Shown: positions 14,661 to 22,384 of the stretch, piece by piece | Numbering within the stretch: the stretch's first letter is position 1 | Layout: each line of letters begins with the position of its first letter | NCBI GenBank assembly: GCA_019454915.1 | Contig: JACFNM010000018.1 | Span: 1-23,388 of the forward strand | Origin: Chitinophagaceae bacterium | GTDB lineage: Bacteria > Bacteroidota > Bacteroidia > Chitinophagales > Chitinophagaceae | Length of the DNA stretch: 23,388 nucleotides | Reading direction: 5' to 3' | Program-made: the position numbers and the translations under genes | Notes under the pieces: model-generated | Seen by the model: only the letters and a program-made list of their open reading frames with translations | Told to the model about the DNA's origin: nothing | Database searches by the model: none

Positions 14661-15320
14661 ATGGTTTCACGTACGGAAGAAAATTACCTGAAAACCCTGT
14701 ACAGACTTGCTCAGGAAAATCAGGAGATTTCGGTAAAAAATATAGCTGAAAGCCTGCATATTAAGATGCCGACGGTCAACAGCATGATAAAAAAGCTCGC
14801 CGAAAAAAAGCTCATCCGGTATGAAAAATATAAGGCGATTGAATTGACGGAAAAAGGAAAAAAGCAGGCGCTCCATATTTTACGAAAACATCGGTTAACA
14901 GAACTTTTCTTATCTCAGGTGATGAACCTCGGCTGGGAGGAAGTGCATGATATAGCGGAACAGATAGAACATATCCAGTCCGATCGTTTTTTTGATCGCA
15001 TTAATGAGATGCTGGGTTATCCTAAGTTTGATCCGCATGGCGAACCCATTCCGGATATTAATGGAAAACTTCCGGTATTCCAGTCATTCCCCCTTTCAGA
15101 AGGGAAAGCAGGTACCCTGTATAAGTTAACGGGCGTAAACAATCATGATACATCTTTTCTGCAGTTCTTAGATGGTTTGGGACTGGCATTGGGCGCTTTG
15201 ATTGAAATCAAAGAAATACAGGATTTTGACAAGTCAATGGCGGTTGTGATCAATAAGTCAAACAAAACAATCCTGAGCTTTTTCGTCTGCCAGAACTTAA
15301 TGGTAGTGAAAGCATCGTGA
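14661..15320 (+). CDS. DtxR/MntR-family metal-dependent transcriptional regulator
   Basis: The 219-residue product has an N-terminal winged helix (about 1-65; SVKNIAESLHIKMPTVNSMI is the recognition region), a metal-binding and dimerisation domain (about 66-140; HILRKHRLTELFL, EEVHDIAEQIEHIQS, and GYPKFDPHGEPIP), and a C-terminal SH3/FeoA-like domain (about 145-219). This is the full three-domain form. It senses Fe(II) or Mn(II) and represses metal uptake or activates storage and efflux genes. No metal transporter is in the window, so its targets are elsewhere or it is autoregulated. A perfect 8-bp palindrome, GAATATTC (14633-14640), lies about 20 bases before the start codon and could be part of an operator, though this is speculative. 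Confidence 0.92.
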   Translation: MVSRTEENYLKTLYRLAQENQEISVKNIAESLHIKMPTVNSMIKKLAEKKLIRYEKYKAIELTEKGKKQALHILRKHRLTELFLSQVMNLGWEEVHDIAEQIEHIQSDRFFDRINEMLGYPKFDPHGEPIPDINGKLPVFQSFPLSEGKAGTLYKLTGVNNHDTSFLQFLDGLGLALGALIEIKEIQDFDKSMAVVINKSNKTILSFFVCQNLMVVKAS

Positions 15321-15393
15321 GACGGGATGTCCAAAGACGTTTGGAGATTCACGTTTGCAATAGAGTCGGCCTCTGGTTGGTATCGTCACATAC

Positions 15394-15421
15394 GACCGGC
15401 GTTCCTTTAATGAACCCGGTC
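15394..15421. terminator. Possible bidirectional hairpin at a convergent gene junction
   Basis: GACCGG (15394-15399) pairs with CCGGTC (15416-15421), and inside this GTTC pairs with GAAC after one bulged base, leaving a 7-base loop. It lies between the convergent DtxR-type and MiaE-type genes and overlaps the last codons and stop of the latter. There is no U-tract, so it may be only a partial terminator or a chance fold. Confidence 0.3.
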
Positions 15422-16012
15422 GCCCCTGAGTTCCATTTCTTTCATTACTTCCGCTTCATATTTCAGCCATTCGGCCCAGCGCTTCCGCACTTTGCCTTTA
15501 TCAATATAAGTTTCTGCAAGGCGAATAAATAATGTATAATGACCTGCTTCGCTTTCCATAAACCTTCTGTAAAATTTTCGCAGATAGGCGTCATCTAATC
15601 CTTCACTCAACCATTTAAACCGTTCGCAACTTCTCGCTTCAATAAGCGCCATCGTCAATAACTGGTCTAAAAATCGTCCTTCCGCATTTCCTCCTTTTTG
15701 CTGAAACTCCAGCAGTTTATTTACATAGGTATCTTTTCGCTGCTTACCCAATGAAAGACCCCGCTTCTGTAATTCGGCCAATACGAGCCGGAAATGTCCC
15801 CATTCTTCCGTTACGATAGGAGAAAGTTCTTTCACCAGTTCTTCTTTTTCGGGATAACGTTGTATGAGCGTAATACAGGAGGTCGCCGCTTTTTGTTCAC
15901 AATAAGCATGGTCCGTCAGGATTTCTTCCATGCTGATACTCACCAGGTCAACCCAACGCGGATCGGTGGGCAATTGCAGTCCCAGAATATTTTTTACATC
16001 ATCTTCATTCAT
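15407..16012 (-). CDS. miaE: tRNA-(ms2io6A37) hydroxylase-like diiron protein (MiaE family)
   Basis: The 201-residue product is an all-helical, ferritin-like diiron protein. Probable metal ligands are Glu39 (YCEQKAA), Glu70 and His73 (TEEWGHF), Glu125 (LIEARSCERF), and Glu155 and His158 (ESEAGHYTLF), a regular pattern over the expected four helices. MiaE hydroxylates the isopentenyl group of 2-methylthio-N6-isopentenyladenosine at tRNA position 37, using O2. The family is patchily distributed, and many Bacteroidota carry such a homologue without proof of activity, so the exact substrate is by family. It is convergent with the DtxR-type gene 86 bases away and lies 128 bases downstream of the chitinase gene. 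Confidence 0.85.
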   Translation of the reverse strand: MNEDDVKNILGLQLPTDPRWVDLVSISMEEILTDHAYCEQKAATSCITLIQRYPEKEELVKELSPIVTEEWGHFRLVLAELQKRGLSLGKQRKDTYVNKLLEFQQKGGNAEGRFLDQLLTMALIEARSCERFKWLSEGLDDAYLRKFYRRFMESEAGHYTLFIRLAETYIDKGKVRKRWAEWLKYEAEVMKEMELRGDRVH

Positions 16013-16140
16013 GGGCTAAAATTAGGGAATTTGAAATGCACCCCAACCATCAGATGGAGATTCTGTCGGTAAGAGGTATAACCGATGCAGAGAGAAGTAA
16101 AGGCGTTAAAAGATTGAATCGCCGCCGTCTCTTTCTCTGC

Positions 16141-17283
16141 CTACTTATATCCGAACTCTTCTGCCATCGCGTTCAACAGGTATAATTTCTTATCGCTGAA
16201 GTATTCCCAAAACATGACGCCGGCCAGTTTCTTCTTCCTGATGTATTTCAGTTTGTCCTTTACCGATCTTTCATCATCATAGGTAATGAATATTTTCTTT
16301 TCCGCATTGAATAAATAGGGAGCATTGGATTCGGCATCCCAGTATTTAACGAACCCTTTTTTGTTTTCCAGACTGTCCTTTAAATAGGTGTAACCACCCC
16401 CAAACATCGGGCGCACGGGTATTTGATATAACCCGTTATTCTCAGTACTGGCAACGATTTTTCCTTTCCCGTAAAATCCCACACCCAATACCATTTTGGA
16501 AGGATGAACGCCCACTCTCTTTAAATTTTCCACTACAATATCCGCCGAATAAATATAAGGCATATTCTCAGGTGCGTAAAGGTTGGAATGATGTGAAGAC
16601 ATATTATCGTAGGTGCCGTCAAAATCATAGGTCATGAGATTGATATAGTCCAGGTATTTTTGCGCCTCCTCCATTTGGGTATGTTGCAAAAATTCCCGCG
16701 ATCCACCGATAGCCGTGGTAACTAAATATTTTTTATTGGTTTTCAAACTGAGTTCATCGAGGTGTTCACGAATCTTTCGAAACATGTAGGTGTAATTTTT
16801 TCGGTCTTCGGGGCGATATGTGTTGTTGTCACCTTTCATGCCGGGATATTCCCAATCTATATCTACTCCGTCCAGGTCATATTTTTCAACGATGTCTACG
16901 GAACTTCTCGAAAATTTTTCAGTAGATGTTTCGGTTAATACAGCATCTGAAAAGTTTTTACTCCATGTCCATCCACCTATAGAAATGACAATCTTCAGTT
17001 CGGGGTTAATTTGTTTTAATTCATTGAGTTTCCTGAAATTTACTGTATCTGTTTTCTCATTATGCAGCCAGGCGAGGCTATCTTTGACGTCAACGAATGC
17101 ATAGTTTATGATGGAAAGTTTGCGCGCGTCAATTAAAGACGACTCTACTATATTTCCGTTATATCCTCCAACGTATCCGATGATGACCGGCTTTGTCTTT
17201 TTTTGCGCCTGAATAGCTGATGGAGAGGAGAATACAATAACTACGGCTATGACAGAGAGCCGGATTAATTGGTGGATGTACAT
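16141..17283 (-). CDS. Secreted GH18 chitinase
   Basis: The 380-residue product opens with a signal peptide (MYIHQLIRLSVIAVVIVFSS, cut probable near AIQAQ, 24-27). A single GH18 barrel follows. Family motifs are SIGGWTWSKNF (101-111) and DGVDIDWEYPG, in which Asp138, Asp141, Asp143 and the acid Glu145 form the DxxDxDxE signature. MTYDFDGTYDN and the closing VMFWEYFSDKK also fit. It hydrolyses chitin or chito-oligosaccharides with retention, assisted by the substrate N-acetyl group. There is no carbohydrate-binding module or type-IX-secretion C-terminal domain, so it is probably periplasmic or released. It is divergent from the GH9 gene across a 265-base spacer that holds a small CTCAC-TATG-GTGAG stem-loop (17403-17416) but no clear promoter. 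Confidence 0.94.
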   Translation of the reverse strand: MYIHQLIRLSVIAVVIVFSSPSAIQAQKKTKPVIIGYVGGYNGNIVESSLIDARKLSIINYAFVDVKDSLAWLHNEKTDTVNFRKLNELKQINPELKIVISIGGWTWSKNFSDAVLTETSTEKFSRSSVDIVEKYDLDGVDIDWEYPGMKGDNNTYRPEDRKNYTYMFRKIREHLDELSLKTNKKYLVTTAIGGSREFLQHTQMEEAQKYLDYINLMTYDFDGTYDNMSSHHSNLYAPENMPYIYSADIVVENLKRVGVHPSKMVLGVGFYGKGKIVASTENNGLYQIPVRPMFGGGYTYLKDSLENKKGFVKYWDAESNAPYLFNAEKKIFITYDDERSVKDKLKYIRKKKLAGVMFWEYFSDKKLYLLNAMAEEFGYK

Positions 17284-17548
17284 AAAAGTCGGTTATAATT
17301 AAGCAATGATAAGTTTTGGTATTTAAATGATGATTCGATTTTGACATCAATTTTGAAATGGCTACAACATTCCTGGTGTTTGATAGGACGATTAAATGAC
17401 AACTCACTATGGTGAGGTACCGCTCATAAACTGTTTTTATACCACGAAAGCTTGAAATAGCCAATCATCAAAAAACAGAATAAATATATGAACAATAATT
17501 AATAAATTCACGCAATCTTATATTTTTCATTTTTTAACTACCTGCTTT

Positions 17549-19999
17549 ATGATGAAGAAACCGTTAATGACCGCTTTAGGTTCCGTATTGTTGCAGTTTT
17601 TCCTTTCTGCGCAAATTGATCCCCAATTACGACAGGATATTTTGAAGACCGGCTATGTACACAGCCCGTTAACACTCGACTATAGTAAATCTTTCGAATC
17701 TTTTGGTTTAACCAAAAAGGTGTTGTTGTCAGAAATGCTTTGCGACATGGAGAGCATGAATGGATGGAGTCATAAAGGTTTTGGAGGAGTAAGGCTGACA
17801 TCAGACAGGAGCATTAACGGAAAAAACAGTCTGCGACTTGTTTCGCAAGCGAAAAACCCCACTTTTTTAGGATGGGGGGTTGGAATGGGCACCTCGCTTG
17901 CGAGTTATGATGTGGGAGGCAAAAACTGGGAGAAATACAATCGGATTCACTTATATATATATCCGCATTGCGAAGGTGCGCGCAGTATCTATCTGAATCT
18001 TTACGTGGAAAATGACGGGAAAATCAAAGTGCCCGATCCCTATGGCAGGGAAGGTATTCATGAAATCAACCTGATCAACAATCAATGGAATGAATGCTTT
18101 GTAGAGATTACGGAACTTGCCAGAGACAAGGTCACCAAACTGTCGTTCGGTATAGAAGTATTTGGACGGGAGCGTACAATGGGAGACTCATTGAAATTTG
18201 ATATTGATGCGGTTTCATTGCAAACGGTAGAGAATCCGGAAGTGGTTAGCGGCTGGATGCCTGCCGAAAACAGAATTATCTTTTCCACTTCAGGTTATGG
18301 GATAAATAGTGAGAAAACAGCAATTACAAGAGTGAAAAATCATAACGGAAAATTTCAATTGATTGACAATGTCAGTAACGGGGTGGTTTATGAAGGGAAA
18401 ATAGCACCTAAAAAGACTTCACTGGGGAATTTTGAAACTATAGATTTCAGTGATTTTAAAAAAGAAGGACAATATAAGATTCGGGTGGGCGATGTTGTTA
18501 CCCAGCCTTTTTATATTAACCGGAAAGTCTGGGAGAATTCCGCCTGGCGGGTATTGAATTTTATCTTCTGCGAACGATGCGGTTATGCTATTCCGGGAAG
18601 ACATGGTGCGTGCCATAGTGATCTGCATGCAATCTATAATGGTAAAATCTTCCCATTCAACGGTGGATGGCATGATGCAGCCGATATGTCGCAGCAGGTG
18701 ATGCAGTCTGCTGAGATTGTTTTCTCCTTGCTGGAAACGGCAAATAAGGCAAAGGAGAACAACAACATGCAGCTTTACCTCAGATTGCAGGAAGAAGCTG
18801 AATTTGGTTTGGATTGCATTTTAAAAGGCAGACTGGGTGAAGGGTACCGGGCGCAGACCTGGGGCACCAATATTTGGACGGATGGTTTTATTGGTACAGT
18901 GGATGACTCCTCAAGGTGGCGTCAGGTGCATGTACACAACCGGGCATTTGAAAATTTTGTGTTTGCAGGAGTGGAGGCCCATGCAGCGATGAACCTGGGA
19001 AGAGATCAGGTATTGAAGGGCTATCTAAAGAAGGTGGCTATAGAAGACTTTGCTTTTGCCAAATCCCGCTTTGATAGCCTTGGTTTCAATGACATTAGCA
19101 GCATCGGAGGCGGTGGTGACCATGCCGCGATGGCTTCCAACAGTCAATATTCGGCTAATCTGTCTTTTGCCGCCAGTTTGCTGTATCAACTTACGGGCGA
19201 CCAGTATTACGCCATGGAAGCGGCCAAAGCGATTCAGTATACGTTGCAATGCCAGCGCACTCAGCCCCTTGGTGATAAGGATAAAATAGCCGGATTCTTC
19301 TACCGGGATTTGAATAAGAAGTCTATTGTACATTATACTCATCAGTCGCGTGACCAGGTGTTTATGCAGGCGTTGACGGCGCTTTGCGAAACACAGCCTA
19401 ATCATCGGGATTATAAAAAATGGGAAGCGGCTATCCGTTTATACGGCGATTATCTGAAGAAAATCATGAAGTATGTAGCGCCCTACGGAATGGTACCCAG
19501 CGGTGTATATCATAAGGATGAAATAAAAGATTCAATCAATTTTTATAAAGTGCAGGTGGGTATTTTCAGAGGAGCAGACAAAGACTTTAAAGAGCAGCTT
19601 GAAAATGGAGTGAAGTTGGATAATGAGCACTATCTGCGCGTTTTCCCGGTTTGGTTCTCTTTTAAAGGGAATGCCGCCGTTCATCTTTCCACCGGAAAAG
19701 CAGCCGCGCTTTGCGGAAAATTTCTGAAGGATAAGGAGTTGATGAATATTGCAGAGCAGCAGTTGTTCTGGATTGTAGGCCAGAATCCGTTTGGTCAATC
19801 CCTTATTTGGGGAGAAGGGAGTAATTATCCGCAATTATATACCGCGCTGCCCGGTGAGACCGTCGGGGGAATTCCGGTAGGTATGCAATCAAAATTTAAT
19901 GAAGATACTCCCTATTGGCCACAGATTAATACCGCTACTTACAAAGAACTTTGGGGCGCGCCGGCAGCGAGGTGGCTTTCGCTGATTGCGGAATTCTGA
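17549..19999 (+). CDS. Secreted GH9 glycoside hydrolase with N-terminal sugar-binding-like and CelD_N Ig-like domains
   Basis: The 816-residue product has a leader (MMKKPLMTALGSVLLQFFLS, cut near SAQ). After it comes a beta-sandwich, about 60-227, resembling carbohydrate-binding modules (GFGGVRLTSDRSINGKNSLRL to KFDIDAVSL), and an Ig-like CelD N-terminal domain (about 235-323). The GH9 (alpha/alpha)6 barrel runs from about 330 to the end. GWHDAADMSQQ (373-383) supplies the catalytic-base Asp pair 376 and 379, WIVGQNPFGQSLIWGEG is the late GH9 signature, and the Glu in TYKELWGAPAARWLSL is the likely catalytic acid. GH9 covers endoglucanases, cellobiohydrolases and exo-beta-glucosaminidases. 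With chitinase and hexosaminidase genes alongside, an amino-sugar substrate is as likely as cellulose. The next gene starts about 44 bases downstream, so co-transcription is probable. Confidence 0.92.
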   Translation: MMKKPLMTALGSVLLQFFLSAQIDPQLRQDILKTGYVHSPLTLDYSKSFESFGLTKKVLLSEMLCDMESMNGWSHKGFGGVRLTSDRSINGKNSLRLVSQAKNPTFLGWGVGMGTSLASYDVGGKNWEKYNRIHLYIYPHCEGARSIYLNLYVENDGKIKVPDPYGREGIHEINLINNQWNECFVEITELARDKVTKLSFGIEVFGRERTMGDSLKFDIDAVSLQTVENPEVVSGWMPAENRIIFSTSGYGINSEKTAITRVKNHNGKFQLIDNVSNGVVYEGKIAPKKTSLGNFETIDFSDFKKEGQYKIRVGDVVTQPFYINRKVWENSAWRVLNFIFCERCGYAIPGRHGACHSDLHAIYNGKIFPFNGGWHDAADMSQQVMQSAEIVFSLLETANKAKENNNMQLYLRLQEEAEFGLDCILKGRLGEGYRAQTWGTNIWTDGFIGTVDDSSRWRQVHVHNRAFENFVFAGVEAHAAMNLGRDQVLKGYLKKVAIEDFAFAKSRFDSLGFNDISSIGGGGDHAAMASNSQYSANLSFAASLLYQLTGDQYYAMEAAKAIQYTLQCQRTQPLGDKDKIAGFFYRDLNKKSIVHYTHQSRDQVFMQALTALCETQPNHRDYKKWEAAIRLYGDYLKKIMKYVAPYGMVPSGVYHKDEIKDSINFYKVQVGIFRGADKDFKEQLENGVKLDNEHYLRVFPVWFSFKGNAAVHLSTGKAAALCGKFLKDKELMNIAEQQLFWIVGQNPFGQSLIWGEGSNYPQLYTALPGETVGGIPVGMQSKFNEDTPYWPQINTATYKELWGAPAARWLSLIAEF

Positions 20000-20042
20000 T
20001 ATGAAAGCGCTTATTTCGCTAATCATTCAGAAAAGGAAGTCA

Positions 20043-22319
20043 ATGATGAAATTATTTTCCGGACTCCTTTTAGTGATGCTGTTTTATGTTTCTCCTGCGG
20101 GCGCCCACATTGCGGGCGCTCAACTGGATAAGGGTATCATCATTGAAAATGGTTTAATCCGGTTGAAGTTTAATGCGGAAGATGGTTCGCTTATGGCCTT
20201 TACCGGCTTAAGAGAGCAGAAGGAATTACTTGCTGACGGGGTGTCTTTTTCTCCGTGGAAGATACAGGTAGTGAAGGATAGCATAGATCAGGTTATTGAT
20301 TCGAGGCAGGCAAAAACATTCCATTATCACATAGAAAACACCAATACACTTTTTCTGGAATGGAGTCATTTTTCTTCGTTGCTGAATGATGAAGTGAAGG
20401 TGTCAGCTACTGTAAAATTAACGAATGGGACTGCTTTTTCAACCTGGAAAATAGCTGTTTCGGGTTTGGATAATGAAAAATTAAAGGAGGTTATTTTCCC
20501 TAATATACAGGGCCTTCGGGATATGGGTAATGAAGAACTGGCGCTGCCCTCCTGGATGGGAGAATTGATAATAAGTCCGCGTAGCCGGGAAGGAGAGAGT
20601 CCGAAGACTTATGCATTGTCGTATCCGGGGGCTATGTCCATGCAGTTCCTTGCCTTGTATAATCAACAATCTTACGGATTGTATCTCGCTTCCAATGATA
20701 CTATGGGGAATAGCAAGCAATTTATCCTGAGAGAAGACAGCGCTCATCATTTCAACTATCAATTAGTTCATTTCCCGGCTTTTGATGGCTCGTTAACATC
20801 TTATACGCTTCCCTATGAAGGGATCATGGGGCTGTTTAGGGGTGATTGGCTTTCTGCTGTTGAAATATATAAGCGTTGGGCAGTGAACCAAAGCTGGACG
20901 AGAAACAGTAAACTATTGAAGAAGGAGGATAGTTCCTGGGTTCGCCGAACAGCATTATGGGTTTGGAACCGGGGCAGATCGGCTAATGTGTTGACGCCTG
21001 CCGGACAGTTAAGCCAACAGCTGAATTTACCCGTAAATGTCTTCTGGCACTGGTGGCATAATGGGCCTTATGACGATGCCTTCCCGGAATATTTTCCTCC
21101 ACGCGAAGGACGCTATTCTTTTAAAAATGCGTTAATCCAATCTCACAGGAAAGGCGTAAGGGCTATTGTGTATATGAATGCTTATCAATGGGGCACGTCT
21201 ACGGAGAGTTTCAGAAAGGAGAACGCCCATCAATGGGCGGTGAGAGATATTTCCGGAAACACCATGGAGTACGTGTATAATATATTTACCCGGCATTCGC
21301 TGACTCCGATGTGTATCGCCGCTGATTATTGGAAGAATAAGTACAGGTCATTGGCGGAAAAGGCGATAGGCGAATGTGGAGTGGATGGAATTTATATGGA
21401 TCAGGCCTGTCTTCATTTTAAATGTTATAGTACACAGCATAATCATGCTCCGGGCGGAGGGAGCTACTGGGTTAATCATTTTGCAGATCTAACCCGTCGA
21501 ATCCGCTCCGGGCATTATTTCTCTGAAGATAAAATACTGGCGGGTGAGGGAGCGGGTGAAAATTGGTTACCTTACCTGGACGCCATGCTGACCTTGCAGG
21601 CCAGTAAGGAAAGATATGCCGGGGTATCGCGTTCGGAAACCATTCCGCTTTTTCAGGCCGTGTATCACCCTTATGCCATCACCTTTGGTAGTTACTCATC
21701 TTTAGTGAAGCCTCCTTACGATGAATTATGGCCAAAGGAATTTGCGTCTGCGGATGCGGAGCAGTTACTGGATCCCGCATTTAATGAACAATTTATTATG
21801 GAGCAGGCGCGTGCTTTTGTGTGGGGTATGCAGCCAACCATTGCCAACTATCATGAGTTTCTTATTTCGGAAAGAAAACAGGAGATAAATTATTTAGCTG
21901 AATTGGTGCGGGTAAGGTACCAGGCACTGAAATACCTCTTGTATGGCGAGTATATCAAAGCACCTATTATGGATATCCCTGAAAAAATAATTCCTGTTTC
22001 CAGATTATCAATCTATGCGGGTCAGGGGCAACAGGTCAAATCATTTGAAAAAAAGGTACCTCTTTTGTACAGCTCAGCCTGGAAATCCGATGACGGAGGT
22101 TTGGGCATTGCCCTGGCAAGCATCCACGAAGATTCGATTCGCGTAAAATTTGATTGGGATATCTCCGTGTACGCTCAGGCATCCGGCGGCAACCTGTTTC
22201 TGGTTACCTCAAAAGAGAAAAGGCTTTTGAAGCATTATACCGGTAATATAGTCAGTGTAGACATTACGCTGCCGCCGAAGGCTATCTGCTTTCTTGAACT
22301 CGAAGGAGGCGGAAAATGA
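20043..22319 (+). CDS. Secreted putative glycoside hydrolase, DUF6259-like (TIM barrel, unassigned specificity)
   Basis: This 758-residue product has a leader (MMKLFSGLLLVMLFYVSPAG, cut near AHIAG). Next come a beta-rich N-terminal domain (about 25-280), a catalytic-type barrel (about 300-640), and a C-terminal beta domain. Barrel motifs are VFWHWWHNGPYDD, RAIVYMNAYQWG, GVDGIYMDQACLHFK (GVD and MDQ give candidate acidic residues 448 and 453) and LAGEGAGENWLPYLDAML. The layout resembles retaining alpha-glycosidase clans, but I do not recognise a proven family; DUF6259 is the nearest name. I chose the ATG at 20043 because AAAAGGAAG just precedes it and a clean signal peptide follows. The alternatives at 20001 (1 base after the GH9 stop), 20046, or a TTG overlapping the GH9 end at 19986 are less likely. 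It is in the GH9-GH20 run. Confidence 0.78.
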   Translation: MMKLFSGLLLVMLFYVSPAGAHIAGAQLDKGIIIENGLIRLKFNAEDGSLMAFTGLREQKELLADGVSFSPWKIQVVKDSIDQVIDSRQAKTFHYHIENTNTLFLEWSHFSSLLNDEVKVSATVKLTNGTAFSTWKIAVSGLDNEKLKEVIFPNIQGLRDMGNEELALPSWMGELIISPRSREGESPKTYALSYPGAMSMQFLALYNQQSYGLYLASNDTMGNSKQFILREDSAHHFNYQLVHFPAFDGSLTSYTLPYEGIMGLFRGDWLSAVEIYKRWAVNQSWTRNSKLLKKEDSSWVRRTALWVWNRGRSANVLTPAGQLSQQLNLPVNVFWHWWHNGPYDDAFPEYFPPREGRYSFKNALIQSHRKGVRAIVYMNAYQWGTSTESFRKENAHQWAVRDISGNTMEYVYNIFTRHSLTPMCIAADYWKNKYRSLAEKAIGECGVDGIYMDQACLHFKCYSTQHNHAPGGGSYWVNHFADLTRRIRSGHYFSEDKILAGEGAGENWLPYLDAMLTLQASKERYAGVSRSETIPLFQAVYHPYAITFGSYSSLVKPPYDELWPKEFASADAEQLLDPAFNEQFIMEQARAFVWGMQPTIANYHEFLISERKQEINYLAELVRVRYQALKYLLYGEYIKAPIMDIPEKIIPVSRLSIYAGQGQQVKSFEKKVPLLYSSAWKSDDGGLGIALASIHEDSIRVKFDWDISVYAQASGGNLFLVTSKEKRLLKHYTGNIVSVDITLPPKAICFLELEGGGK

Positions 22320-22349
22320 ACGGGAAATGAATTAATGCGGACAAAAAAC

Positions 22350-22357
22350 TACATTTG
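22350..22357 (+). promoter_or_regulatory. Bacteroidota-type -7 promoter box upstream of GH20 gene
   Basis: TACATTTG matches the TAnnTTTG -7 consensus exactly, 27 bases upstream of the GH20 start codon. The -33 region has no TTTG at the usual spacing. It suggests that the GH20 gene may have its own promoter, in addition to any read-through from the DUF6259-like gene. Confidence 0.45.
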
Positions 22358-22384
22358 TTATACGATAAAACAGTTGATAATTTT

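Noticed and set aside
16087..16140. GCAGAGA/TCTCTGC stem as a chitinase terminator
   Set aside because: A 7-bp stem with a 40-base loop and no U-tract is too weak to call.
19986..20042. TTG start overlapping the GH9 stop for the DUF6259-like gene
   Set aside because: It puts a long charged segment before the signal peptide; the ATG at 20043, with AAAAGGAAG ahead of it, gives a normal leader.
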